Below are positions 9,061 to 17,488 of a DNA stretch of 32,028 nt, one piece after another. The notes below the pieces were generated by a model. It ran no database searches and had not been told where the DNA came from. It was given only the letters and a program-made list of their open reading frames with translations. The stretch's first letter is position 1; each line of letters begins with the position of its first letter. The stretch is from an alpha proteobacterium SCGC AAA536-G10 (GTDB lineage Bacteria; Pseudomonadota; Alphaproteobacteria; Puniceispirillales; Marisalimonadaceae): contig CAJJBL010000053.1 in assembly GCA_905182395.1 (NCBI GenBank), positions 1 through 32,028 on the forward strand. The letters run 5' to 3'. Made by a program: the position numbers and the translations under genes.

Positions 9061-10104
9061 ATGAAAGAAGTTTCTATTCTCGAACAATCAGTATCAGTTG
9101 AGGGCAAACCACAATCTGTAACAATTCAAGATAGTATTAATTTAGCTAAAACAGCAGAAAAACTTGGTTATAAGAGATTTTGGGTATCAGAACATCATAA
9201 TCATCCAACAATAGTAGGAACTGCTCCAGAAGTGCTAATGGCAGCAATTGCAACACAAACAAAAAATATTAGAATTGGTAGTGCTGGAATTATGCTGCCT
9301 CATTATTCTCCATTTAAAGTGGCTGAACAATTTAGAGTGCTTGAAGCATTAGCTCCCAATAGAATTGACTTAGGACTTGGAAGAGCTCCTGGATCAGATG
9401 GAAGAACCGCTCTGGCTTTAAATCCTAACAGCAGAAATGATAGTGAACAATTTCCAGGTCATGTGAGAGATTTAATGGCTTGGGTAAATAATGAAAAATT
9501 AATAGAAGGCCATCCATTTGGAAGTTTAATAGCCCAGCCCACTTCTGAAACAGGCCCAGAAATGTGGATGCTTGGGACTTCCAATTATGGAGCTCAATTA
9601 GCTGCTTACCTAGGGATTCCATATTGTTTTGCTCACTTTATAACTAATGGCTCTGGAATGAAAAGTGCTATCGAAATCTATAAGTCAGAATTTCAACCTA
9701 ATAAAAAATATAAAAAACCTAGGGTAAACGTTTGTTTATGGGCGTTAACTGCTAAAACAAATGATGAAGCAAAATATTTGTTTTCCTCAAGAGCTGCATG
9801 GAAAATTGGAAGAGATATAGGGCATTTAGGACCTATTACTGATCCTGATAATGCTTTAAATATTATTAATAGTAATAATTGGGAAAATGAATATAACCAT
9901 ATGTATGAAAACTCTCTTGTTGGAGAAATTAATTATACAAAAGATAAAATTGATAAGTTAATTAAAGAAAATGATGTTGATGAAATTTCTATACTTTCTT
10001 GGTGCCATGACGAAAATGCAAGGATAAAATCATATGAATTATTTTCTAACGCATATGAATTAAATATAAAAAATACAAACTATAAAAATGTGTCTGTTAA
10101 CTAA
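9061..10104 (+). CDS. LLM-class flavin-dependent oxidoreductase (luciferase-like monooxygenase)
   Basis: About 347 residues, reduced-flavin-dependent monooxygenase of the bacterial luciferase superfamily. Visible blocks: AEKLGYKRFWVSEHHNHPTI, IGSAGIMLPHYSPFKVAEQFRVLEAL and RIDLGLGRAPGSDGRTALAL, typical of the MsnO8/YhbW-like group with the F(W)xxEHH signature. Start chosen at the ATG at 9061, five bases after AAGGA; an ATG at 9055 overlaps that site and is unlikely. It follows the amidohydrolase by 21 bases. Substrate not predictable. Confidence 0.85.
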   Translation: MKEVSILEQSVSVEGKPQSVTIQDSINLAKTAEKLGYKRFWVSEHHNHPTIVGTAPEVLMAAIATQTKNIRIGSAGIMLPHYSPFKVAEQFRVLEALAPNRIDLGLGRAPGSDGRTALALNPNSRNDSEQFPGHVRDLMAWVNNEKLIEGHPFGSLIAQPTSETGPEMWMLGTSNYGAQLAAYLGIPYCFAHFITNGSGMKSAIEIYKSEFQPNKKYKKPRVNVCLWALTAKTNDEAKYLFSSRAAWKIGRDIGHLGPITDPDNALNIINSNNWENEYNHMYENSLVGEINYTKDKIDKLIKENDVDEISILSWCHDENARIKSYELFSNAYELNIKNTNYKNVSVN

Positions 10105-10157
10105 ATCAAAAAAAAATTGTAATTAAATTAAAAATTATTAAATATTGGAGATAAATT

Positions 10158-10766
10158 TTGATTTTTATCAAAAAAACTTTTGCTAAATATAAAACATTAA
10201 TAATTATGTTTTTGTTTATTCCATTTTTAACAGGATGCTTCCAAACTAATATGAAACAATTTGAAAAAAATACTCCACAACTAGATTTATTTAACTTTTT
10301 CAAGGGAGATACAATCGCGTATGGAATTTTTGAAGATAGATTTGGAAATTTAAAACGACAATTTAGAGTAAACATAAAAGGTGAAGTAAATAATCAATTA
10401 TTAATTTTAGATGAAGATTTTCTTTACGACGATGGAGAGAAAGCTAAAAGAATATGGAATATAAAAAAAATCACTGATGAAAACAAAAATATAAGTTATG
10501 TCGGAGAAGCCGATGATGTAGAAGGCATAGCTTCAGGTTCGATATCAGGAAATGCATTAAATTGGTCATATGATATTTTTCTAAATATAAAAGGTAGTAA
10601 CATAAAAGTTCATTTTAATGATTGGATTTACCAACAAAGCGACAATGTTGCAATTAATAGAGCTTATGTTAGTAAATTTGGAATTAATATAGGTTCTGTA
10701 ACTTTAGTTTTTCTTAGAGGCAAAACTGCTGAAAGCATAGGTCCTCTTAATTTAAAGAATTGGTAA
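10158..10766 (+). CDS. DUF3833 family lipoprotein
   Basis: 202-residue predicted lipoprotein. A basic N-terminus and hydrophobic stretch lead to a lipobox FLTGC with the lipidated Cys at 27. The rest matches the DUF3833 pattern: FFKGDTIAYGIFEDRFGNLKRQF, LDEDFLYDDGEKAKRIW, YVGEADDVEGIASG, HFNDWIYQ and NRAYVSKFGINIGSVTLVF. Function not established. The start is a TTG at 10158 with GGAG 7 bases upstream; the first in-frame ATG (10206) would remove most of the signal peptide. Followed after 7 bases by the chalcone-isomerase-like gene. Confidence 0.85.
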   Translation: MIFIKKTFAKYKTLIIMFLFIPFLTGCFQTNMKQFEKNTPQLDLFNFFKGDTIAYGIFEDRFGNLKRQFRVNIKGEVNNQLLILDEDFLYDDGEKAKRIWNIKKITDENKNISYVGEADDVEGIASGSISGNALNWSYDIFLNIKGSNIKVHFNDWIYQQSDNVAINRAYVSKFGINIGSVTLVFLRGKTAESIGPLNLKNW

Positions 10767-10773
10767 ATCAGAA

Positions 10774-11316
10774 ATGCTTTTTAAATCTTTATGTTTTTTT
10801 TTATTATTTATTATTAATAACGCTTTTGCAAATTCTGAAAAACCAGATCATTTTGATCAAAAAACTTCATTTATATTAAATAATTATTTTTCTAATTATA
10901 ATTTATTAGGTCATGCAAAATATAAATATTTATTTTTTGATATATATGATGCAAGCCTTGTTTCTCAAGAAGAAAATTTTAATAATAATAACTTTGCACT
11001 AATATTGAAATATAATAGAAAAATAACTAAAGAATCAGTTATTAACGAAACTATAAATGATTTTAAAAAACAGAGAACATTCAATAAAAATGAAATAGAT
11101 AAATTAAAAAATTTATTAGACACTACTTTTAAAAATATAGAAATTGATGATATTTTTATTGCTATAAAAAAAGATAATGCTGCTTTTCTTTATTTTGAAG
11201 GTGAAAAAGTTTTAGAAATAGAAGATCAAGATTTCATCAATATATTCTTTAATATTTGGCTTAGAAAAGATAGCCAAAATCCAGATTTTACAAAGGCTCT
11301 TTTAGATAAAAAGTAG
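10774..11316 (+). CDS. Chalcone isomerase-like exported protein
   Basis: 180 residues with a signal peptide (hydrophobic 2-17, likely cleaved after AFA). The mature part shows LLGHAKYKYLFFDIYDASLVS, ALILKYNRKITKE, EIDDIFIAIKKDNAAFLYFEGE and FFNIWLRKDSQNPDFTKALL, the conserved frame of bacterial chalcone-isomerase-fold proteins. These are generally non-enzymatic or of unknown function and often neighbour DUF3833 genes, as here. Very Asn/Lys/Ile-rich, in keeping with the AT bias. Tight spacing to both neighbours suggests co-transcription. Confidence 0.8.
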   Translation: MLFKSLCFFLLFIINNAFANSEKPDHFDQKTSFILNNYFSNYNLLGHAKYKYLFFDIYDASLVSQEENFNNNNFALILKYNRKITKESVINETINDFKKQRTFNKNEIDKLKNLLDTTFKNIEIDDIFIAIKKDNAAFLYFEGEKVLEIEDQDFINIFFNIWLRKDSQNPDFTKALLDKK

Positions 11317-11333
11317 TTAAAAGGAAATTTTTA

Positions 11334-11873
11334 ATGCGTTTAAGTGCCTTTTTTTTTGAAATCATTCCGATATCATTTTTTTTTATTGGATCACAATATT
11401 TCAATTTAATAATTGCAGCTACTATTTCTATAATAACAAGTATCATTGTTATCATCACATTTTATATTTTAGAGAAAAGGTTTTCAAATTTTCAAATTTT
11501 TTCGATAAGTTTATCAATTTTACTTACTTTAATTGCCTATTTCTTAAATGATGAAAATTTTATAAAAATTCAACCAACAGTTTTTAATGGTTTTTTTAGC
11601 TCTGTTTTATTAATTGGATTGTTTTATAAAAAAGCAATGATGAAAAAATTTTTTGGTACCCAATTTTTTCTTACAAATGAGACATGGGTAAAATTAAGCC
11701 TTAGATGGGGGATCTTCTTTTTATTTCTTTCAATAACAAATGAGTTTGCATGGCGTAATCTATCCACTGAAAATTGGGTTTTTGTTAAAGTCTTTTTTTT
11801 AATGCCCTTAGTTGGGATTTTTATGTTGGCTCAATTACCTCTTACTCTTAAAGGATCAATAAAAAATAAATAA
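11334..11873 (+). CDS. yciB: YciB/IspZ inner-membrane protein (septation protein A)
   Basis: 179-residue inner-membrane protein with about five hydrophobic segments. Diagnostic blocks: DENFIKIQPTVFNGFFSSVLL, NETWVKLSLRWGIFFLFLSITNEFAWR and STENWVFVKVFFLMPLVGIFMLAQLP. YciB contributes to envelope integrity and cell division in several proteobacteria. AAAGGA lies 8 bases before the ATG. Third gene of an envelope-related trio with the lipoprotein and the exported protein upstream. Confidence 0.9.
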   Translation: MRLSAFFFEIIPISFFFIGSQYFNLIIAATISIITSIIVIITFYILEKRFSNFQIFSISLSILLTLIAYFLNDENFIKIQPTVFNGFFSSVLLIGLFYKKAMMKKFFGTQFFLTNETWVKLSLRWGIFFLFLSITNEFAWRNLSTENWVFVKVFFLMPLVGIFMLAQLPLTLKGSIKNK

Positions 11874-11938
11874 AACTATTTGCTTTGTAAAAATGAAATA
11901 GGAAATAAATAGTCTGCAACATAATTAGGAAATATCAA

Positions 11939-13093
11939 TTGAGTATAATTATAAAAGACATTATAGTTCACATTATAAAATCCAAATTAGAAATACCCTT
12001 TGCCTTTTCTCAAGGATGGGTAAACCAGAGATCAGCTACTTTAGTAGAAATTCAAACTAGTGATGGTCTTACTGGCTGGGGTGAAGCTTTTTGTCAAGGC
12101 TTAGAACCTCCTGAAATATCTGCAACCGTTATAGACGTCGCTTTAAAGCCTTTATTGTTAAATCAATCTCCATTAGACATAGAGGTGCTATGGCATAAGA
12201 TGTATAATATGACTAGAGATTACGGTAGAAAAGGATCTGTTATTTCAGCTATCAGCGCCATTGATATTGCACTATGGGATATAGCTGGACAATTCTATAA
12301 TCAACCAATCTATCAACTTTTAGGTGGAGCTTTTAGAAAAAAAATTAAACCTTATGCTACAGGATTTTATCGTATTAAAGGAAAAGGAGAAGCCAAAAGA
12401 TTATCTGATGAAGCTATTACTCATTATGAAAATGGCTTTGATCATATGAAAGTTAAATTAGGATTTGGGTTGCAGGACGATATAGAATGTATGAAATCTA
12501 TTAATGAAATTTTAGAAGGAAAAAACGTTACTTTAATGATTGATACAAACCATGCTTATGGAAGATCTGAGGCTTTATATTTAGGACATGCGCTTAAAGA
12601 ATACAATCTAAGATGGTATGAAGAACCAGTTGTTCCAGAAGATATAAGTGGTTATGCTGAACTTAGATCAAAATTAAAAATGCCTATTGCAGGTGGAGAG
12701 AATGAACATACTTTGTTTGGTTACAGATCTCTTTTTGAAAATGGTGCGGTTGATATAGCTCAGCCAGATATTGGATCTTGTGGAGGGATTACATCTGCAA
12801 AACATATAATAGCATTAGCTCATAGTTTTGGAGTAGAAGTTAACCCTCATGTATGGGGGTCAGCCATTGCACAAGCAGCATCTATCCAAGTGATTGCAGC
12901 AATACCAACCACGCATCATTCAATTTTTGCAAAATCTCCTATATTAGAATATGATCAATCAAGTCATCCATTTAGAAGAGATTTATTAAACAAACCAATT
13001 GAATTAGAGGATGGATTTGTGAATGTCTCATCTAAACCTGGGCTTGGTATTGATGTAAACATATCAACTATTAAAAAATACAAAACAAACTAA
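11939..13093 (+). CDS. Enolase-superfamily enzyme, mandelate racemase/muconate lactonizing type
   Basis: 384 residues. The N-terminal capping domain is followed by a barrel with the family residues in order: KVK (K171, K173) in DHMKVKLGFG, metal ligands D202 (LMIDTNHAYG), E228 (RWYEEPV) and E254 (AGGENE), and H304 in VNPHVWGSAIAQ. The KxK plus His pair places it in the mandelate racemase subgroup, whose members mostly dehydrate sugar acids or racemise. Start is a TTG at 11939 with AGGA 8 bases upstream; no ATG fits the N-terminal fold. Followed after 29 bases by an epoxide-hydrolase-like gene and then a DMT permease, a probable uptake-and-breakdown unit. Substrate unknown. Confidence 0.88.
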   Translation: MSIIIKDIIVHIIKSKLEIPFAFSQGWVNQRSATLVEIQTSDGLTGWGEAFCQGLEPPEISATVIDVALKPLLLNQSPLDIEVLWHKMYNMTRDYGRKGSVISAISAIDIALWDIAGQFYNQPIYQLLGGAFRKKIKPYATGFYRIKGKGEAKRLSDEAITHYENGFDHMKVKLGFGLQDDIECMKSINEILEGKNVTLMIDTNHAYGRSEALYLGHALKEYNLRWYEEPVVPEDISGYAELRSKLKMPIAGGENEHTLFGYRSLFENGAVDIAQPDIGSCGGITSAKHIIALAHSFGVEVNPHVWGSAIAQAASIQVIAAIPTTHHSIFAKSPILEYDQSSHPFRRDLLNKPIELEDGFVNVSSKPGLGIDVNISTIKKYKTN

Positions 13094-13122
13094 ATTTAAT
13101 TTTAAAAATGTAGGAATACGTA

Positions 13123-14235
13123 ATGTTACATCTTCTTGATCCAATAATTAAATCTTATCACATTGATGTTTCAAATGGCCTTAATATTCATTATTTAGAG
13201 GCTACTAAAAATGATGTTAACAAAAATAATCAACCTATAATATTACTTCTTCATGGATTTCCTGAATTAAGTTTCAGTTGGCGAAATTTAATGCCTGAAT
13301 TAGCAAAAGAAGGTTTTAGAGTTATAGCGCCTGATATGAGAGGTTATGGACTTACAACTGGCGGAGGCAAAAAGTACAATAATGATATTTCAGAATATAG
13401 ATTATTAAATCTTTCTACTGATATTATTGCACTATTAAGTGCTCTTAATATAGATCATATTGATCTGTTAGTTGGTCACGATGCTGGCTCTTCTGTTGCA
13501 GGAATTTCTGCATTAATTAGACCTGATATATTTAAATCAGTTGTGATGATGAGTGCTCCTTACGCTGGAGCTCCTCACATTGACACTAACTTATTAATTG
13601 AAGATCCTATTCATAAAGACCTTGAAAAATTAAACCCTCCAAGAAAACATTATCAATCTTATTACTCTACTCCTGAAGCAAACAAAGATATGCATCTTGA
13701 AAAGGATAAATTACATAGATTTCTTAGATCTTATTATCATATGAAAAGTGCCGACTGGGAAGAAAACAAACCATATGAACTTGGATCTTGGACAGCTTCA
13801 AATTTAGCTAAAATGCCTGAATATTATATTATGCAATTAGATCAGAATATGGTTGAAGCTGTTATGCCTCATTTTCCTAAAGACAAAAAATATGAAAATT
13901 GGCTTAATGATGAAGAATTAGAAGTTTATTCAAATAGTTTCTTCATAAACACCTTTCAACCAGCCCTTAATTGGTATAGGTGCATGACCTCATTTGATAA
14001 AAACAGTGATCTAAAAATCTTTTCTAATAAAAAAATAGAAGTACCTTCTTGTTTTATAGCAGGAGAAAAAGATTGGGGAATATTTCAAAAACCAGGTGCT
14101 TTAGAAAAAATGGAAAATATTTTATGTTCACATTATTGTGGTAGACATATTATTAAAAATGCAGGACATTGGGTCCAACAAGAAAATCCAATCGATGTAA
14201 TTGAAACATTATTAGATTTTTATAAAAATAAATAA
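13123..14235 (+). CDS. Alpha/beta hydrolase, epoxide hydrolase-like
   Basis: 370 residues. The oxyanion motif HGFP (44-47, LLLHGFPELSFSWR) and a nucleophile elbow GHDAGS with D120 in place of the usual Ser point to the Asp-nucleophile branch, shared by epoxide hydrolases, haloalkane dehalogenases and fluoroacetate dehalogenases. The catalytic His is H349 in NAGHWVQQENP. An MRGYGLT block after strand 4 is also epoxide-hydrolase-like. Longer than most (usually ~300) because of an extended cap region around residues 150-290. Between the enolase-superfamily gene and a DMT permease. Confidence 0.84.
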   Translation: MLHLLDPIIKSYHIDVSNGLNIHYLEATKNDVNKNNQPIILLLHGFPELSFSWRNLMPELAKEGFRVIAPDMRGYGLTTGGGKKYNNDISEYRLLNLSTDIIALLSALNIDHIDLLVGHDAGSSVAGISALIRPDIFKSVVMMSAPYAGAPHIDTNLLIEDPIHKDLEKLNPPRKHYQSYYSTPEANKDMHLEKDKLHRFLRSYYHMKSADWEENKPYELGSWTASNLAKMPEYYIMQLDQNMVEAVMPHFPKDKKYENWLNDEELEVYSNSFFINTFQPALNWYRCMTSFDKNSDLKIFSNKKIEVPSCFIAGEKDWGIFQKPGALEKMENILCSHYCGRHIIKNAGHWVQQENPIDVIETLLDFYKNK

Positions 14236-14256
14236 TATTTATATTTAGGAATAATT

Positions 14257-15150
14257 TTGAATTTTTCTATATCTGGCAATCTGTTCAAAGGTATTGGAAT
14301 AGCATCTATTGGTGCATTAATTTTATCACCTGACACTCTATTTATGAGATGGTCTGAAATGGACGTTTGGTCAATGTTAACTTGGCGTGGTTTAGAGATG
14401 GGAATTATACTTATATTATTCTCTAGTTGTTTTAAAATATATAGATCCAAATATAAAAATATATATTCCCCCGTGGGTCTTTCTATCATTATAAGTCAAA
14501 TTATAAGCTCTTTGTTATTTACTTATGGAATTGCAGAAACATCAGTTTCATTAATTTTATTTTGTTTAGCAACATCACCTATTTTTGCTTCCCTTTTTTC
14601 AATTTTCATTCTTGGTGAAAAAACAAATAGAGCGACTTGGATAACGGCTTTTTTTGCCTTAGTTGGAGTAGGAATAGCCGTTTTAAATGGTGACGATGTT
14701 ATTAACGCGCCTCAAGGAAGTGTATTAATTGGAACAATATGTGGAATTGGAGCATCTGCAACACTTGGATTAAGTCTTGTTCTTTTGAGGTTTAAACCAA
14801 ATGTTCCTGCAATGACCGTTACTGGTGTAAGCGCCCTTGGCAATGGTTTTATAGGATTATTATTTGTTGAGCCAAACTTGCTTTTTCAAGGTGACATTTT
14901 ATCTATTTCTTTTTCTGGATTGGTTATACTTCCAATATCTTTTGCTTGCTTAACCTTTGCTACAAGATACACACCTGCTTCTAATATTGGTTTGTTAATG
15001 TTATTAGAAACTGCATTAGGTCCTTTTTGGGTATGGGTAGGAACAACCGAAACTCCAAATTTATTTATGATTTTAGGAGGTGTGATTGTTATATCTAGCC
15101 TTGCATGGTATATTTTAATTGATCAAATAAAATTTTCTATAACAAAGTAA
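14257..15150 (+). CDS. DMT-superfamily permease (EamA type)
   Basis: 297 residues with about ten hydrophobic segments arranged as two EamA repeats; FILGEKTNRATWITAFFALVGVGIAVL closes the first repeat and NIGLLMLLETALGPFWVWVG lies in the second, both family-typical. Moves small metabolites across the inner membrane; direction and substrate unknown. TTG start at 14257 with AGGA 7 bases upstream. 21 bases after the epoxide-hydrolase-like gene, so probably serves the same pathway. Confidence 0.85.
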   Translation: MNFSISGNLFKGIGIASIGALILSPDTLFMRWSEMDVWSMLTWRGLEMGIILILFSSCFKIYRSKYKNIYSPVGLSIIISQIISSLLFTYGIAETSVSLILFCLATSPIFASLFSIFILGEKTNRATWITAFFALVGVGIAVLNGDDVINAPQGSVLIGTICGIGASATLGLSLVLLRFKPNVPAMTVTGVSALGNGFIGLLFVEPNLLFQGDILSISFSGLVILPISFACLTFATRYTPASNIGLLMLLETALGPFWVWVGTTETPNLFMILGGVIVISSLAWYILIDQIKFSITK

Positions 15151-15161
15151 TATTTTGATTT

Positions 15162-16952
15162 TCATGTCCAAAAAAATATAATAATTGGGATTGAAATACA
15201 TATGATTAGTATTTCTAGAGGTAGACCTAGTTTCCAGTAATCTCCAAACTTATAATTACCCGGCCCCATAACCAATGTATTACATTGATGACCTATAGGA
15301 GACAAAAAAGCACAGCTCGCTCCAATGGCAACGCACATTAAAAAAGCATCAACTGATTGTCCTGTTTCAGAAGCAACGTTTGCTGCAATTGGTGCCATTA
15401 TTACAGCTGTTGCAGCATTATTTATAACATCAGATAAGAACATAGTAATCACCATTATTATTATAAGAATCCAAACCAAATCTAATACATTTGAATATTG
15501 AGCTAACGATGATGAAATTGAGGATGTTATACCATATTCAGTTAATGTGTTTCCAATAGGTATCATTGCTGCAAGCAAAACCACCACAGGCCAATCAATA
15601 TGTCTATAAATACTATCACCTGTTAGCAATCGAATAGAAGCAAAAGCAAGAACACAAAGAAGAAAAGCAACTATAATTGGAAGAAAATCAAAAATTATAG
15701 AAGACAAACTTAGTAAGAAGATACCTATGGCTAGAAATGTTTTTGAAGTATCGTTAACAATATCAAACTCTCTTTGCCACAAAGGCATCAAACCAGCAAG
15801 TTCAAGTCTTTCTCCAATTTTAGATTCATCTCCTCTGTTAGCAATTAATAAAACATCTCCTGATTTGAAAATTTCATTAGATAATCTAAATCTATACTTC
15901 AATCCTCTTCTCCACAAACCTAATAAAGATAATTGTCCACCTATTAGTCTTTTAAAATAATTATATTTTCTTCCAATAAGTCTAGATTTTGGAATAATAA
16001 TAGCTTCAATTCCAGCAATATTTTTACTCATATTAAGATCATCTTCTAAATTCAAACTCAACCCAAAGTCCTTTTGGATTTCTGCAATGTAATCAGGGTT
16101 TATTTTAAGAATTAAAATTTGCCCTTCATAAATTTTATAATTTCCATGTATTTCTGATTTTTTATTTTCTTCATTTATTTTACCTATTAAAGAAGTATCG
16201 TCATCTAACATACTCCTAAGATCATAAGCACGTTTATCTATTAAAGGACTATTTGCATTTACTTTCATCTCAACAAGATAATCGTCTAAATTGATTAAAG
16301 GATTATTAACAGAGTTTATTGGCCTAATAGGAATTAGTCTCCATCCTATCAACATAATAAAAACTATACCAATTACGCTTACGGGTACCCCTACAAATGC
16401 AAAGTCAAAAAAACTAAAATCTTTACTTGAATATTCACCTCTTAATTCTGAAATTATTATATTAGGAGGTGTTCCTATTTTAGTGTTCATTCCTCCTAAA
16501 ATTGATGCAAACGCTAATGGCATTAAAAATTTTGAGGGATTCCATTCCATTCTTTGACAAATAGAAATTGTAATTGGTAAAAGCATTGCCATTGCACCAA
16601 TATTATTCATAAATGATGACAAAAATGCTGCTATTAGACATAAAATTAAAATAAATTGTGTCTGAGAGTGAATTATTTTTTGAATTTTCATACCTAAAAA
16701 TGAAATAAATCCAGATTTTTCAAGACCTTTACTTATTAATAAAACTAAAGCCACTGTTACAACAGCTGGATGACCTAAGCCTGAAAAAGCCTCTCTAGCT
16801 GGAATAAAACCAAAAATCACAAACAAAGATAGCATTATTAGAGAAACAGCATCATATCTTACTTTTCCCCAAATAAATAAAGCAACAAGGATTATCATTA
16901 AACATGAAATTATATTTTGGTCTGTTATTGAGTTTATTATTGTTAAGTCCAT
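15162..16952 (-). CDS. SLC13-family carrier with two RCK_C (TrkA-C) domains
   Basis: 596-residue inner-membrane carrier. Two transmembrane halves flank a soluble central region (~205-390). The first half contains ASILGGMNTKIGTPPNIIISE, the second NNAATAVIMAPIAANVA and GASCAFLSPIGHQCNTLVMGPGNY, the two cation/anion-binding loops of the DASS/SLC13 fold. The central part reads as two RCK_C-type modules, each ending in a GxxLLI/GQILIL strand. Relatives move sulfate, dicarboxylates or other anions with sodium or protons. Convergent with the DMT gene, 11 bases apart. A sulfate or organosulfonate anion is attractive given the cluster at 21-27 kb, but that is speculation. Confidence 0.87.
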   Translation of the reverse strand: MDLTIINSITDQNIISCLMIILVALFIWGKVRYDAVSLIMLSLFVIFGFIPAREAFSGLGHPAVVTVALVLLISKGLEKSGFISFLGMKIQKIIHSQTQFILILCLIAAFLSSFMNNIGAMAMLLPITISICQRMEWNPSKFLMPLAFASILGGMNTKIGTPPNIIISELRGEYSSKDFSFFDFAFVGVPVSVIGIVFIMLIGWRLIPIRPINSVNNPLINLDDYLVEMKVNANSPLIDKRAYDLRSMLDDDTSLIGKINEENKKSEIHGNYKIYEGQILILKINPDYIAEIQKDFGLSLNLEDDLNMSKNIAGIEAIIIPKSRLIGRKYNYFKRLIGGQLSLLGLWRRGLKYRFRLSNEIFKSGDVLLIANRGDESKIGERLELAGLMPLWQREFDIVNDTSKTFLAIGIFLLSLSSIIFDFLPIIVAFLLCVLAFASIRLLTGDSIYRHIDWPVVVLLAAMIPIGNTLTEYGITSSISSSLAQYSNVLDLVWILIIIMVITMFLSDVINNAATAVIMAPIAANVASETGQSVDAFLMCVAIGASCAFLSPIGHQCNTLVMGPGNYKFGDYWKLGLPLEILIICISIPIIIFFWT

Positions 16953-16989
16953 AATTTTTCTAATTAAGCTATAAAAATTAAAATCAAAG

Positions 16990-17394
16990 CTATTTTTTTA
17001 AAAACTGTTTAATTACCTTTAATCTATAATCAAATATCTTCTTATCTAATTTATTAGTATCACTCCATCCCCAAACTGGTCCTGGCCAAGCTGGATCGTC
17101 TTTACTTCTTACTACAACATGAATATGTAACTGCGATACGACGTTACCTAACATGCCAATATTAATTTTATCTAAATTTTCTTCTGATTTTATAAAATCT
17201 CCAATATTGCTGGCAAAGTTTAGTAACATATTTCTTTCTTCTAGATTTATGTCACTAAGTTCAATTAAGTTAGGTTTATTTGGAATTAGAACAACCCAAA
17301 AAAACTCTTTTACATTCATTAATCTAATTTGAAAATTAACTTGCTCGTTTATTAATAAGGAATCATTTTCTAATCTAGTATCTAATTCAAACAC
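16990..17394 (-). CDS. HIT-family nucleotide-binding protein
   Basis: 134 residues, histidine-triad fold. The triad reads Q88-L-H90-I-H92-V-V: the first His is Gln, while the central nucleophilic His (H90) and the third (H92) are kept. The preceding MLGNVVSQ and the following DPAWPGPVWGW are shared by a large proteobacterial HIT group that carries the same Gln. Likely hydrolyses or transfers nucleotidyl groups; substrate unknown. Divergent from the M20 hydrolase. Confidence 0.85.
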   Translation of the reverse strand: MFELDTRLENDSLLINEQVNFQIRLMNVKEFFWVVLIPNKPNLIELSDINLEERNMLLNFASNIGDFIKSEENLDKINIGMLGNVVSQLHIHVVVRSKDDPAWPGPVWGWSDTNKLDKKIFDYRLKVIKQFLKK

Positions 17395-17488
17395 GTCAAA
17401 TTCCTTTAAATTTATAAACTTATATATACAATATATATTGAATGAATTTAAATATAATTACTCAGATTATTATAAAAAGGACATATCA

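Noticed and set aside
16990-17394. HIT triad with Gln in place of the first His
   Set aside because: The nucleophilic central His is kept and this variant is common in a large proteobacterial HIT group, so not unusual.
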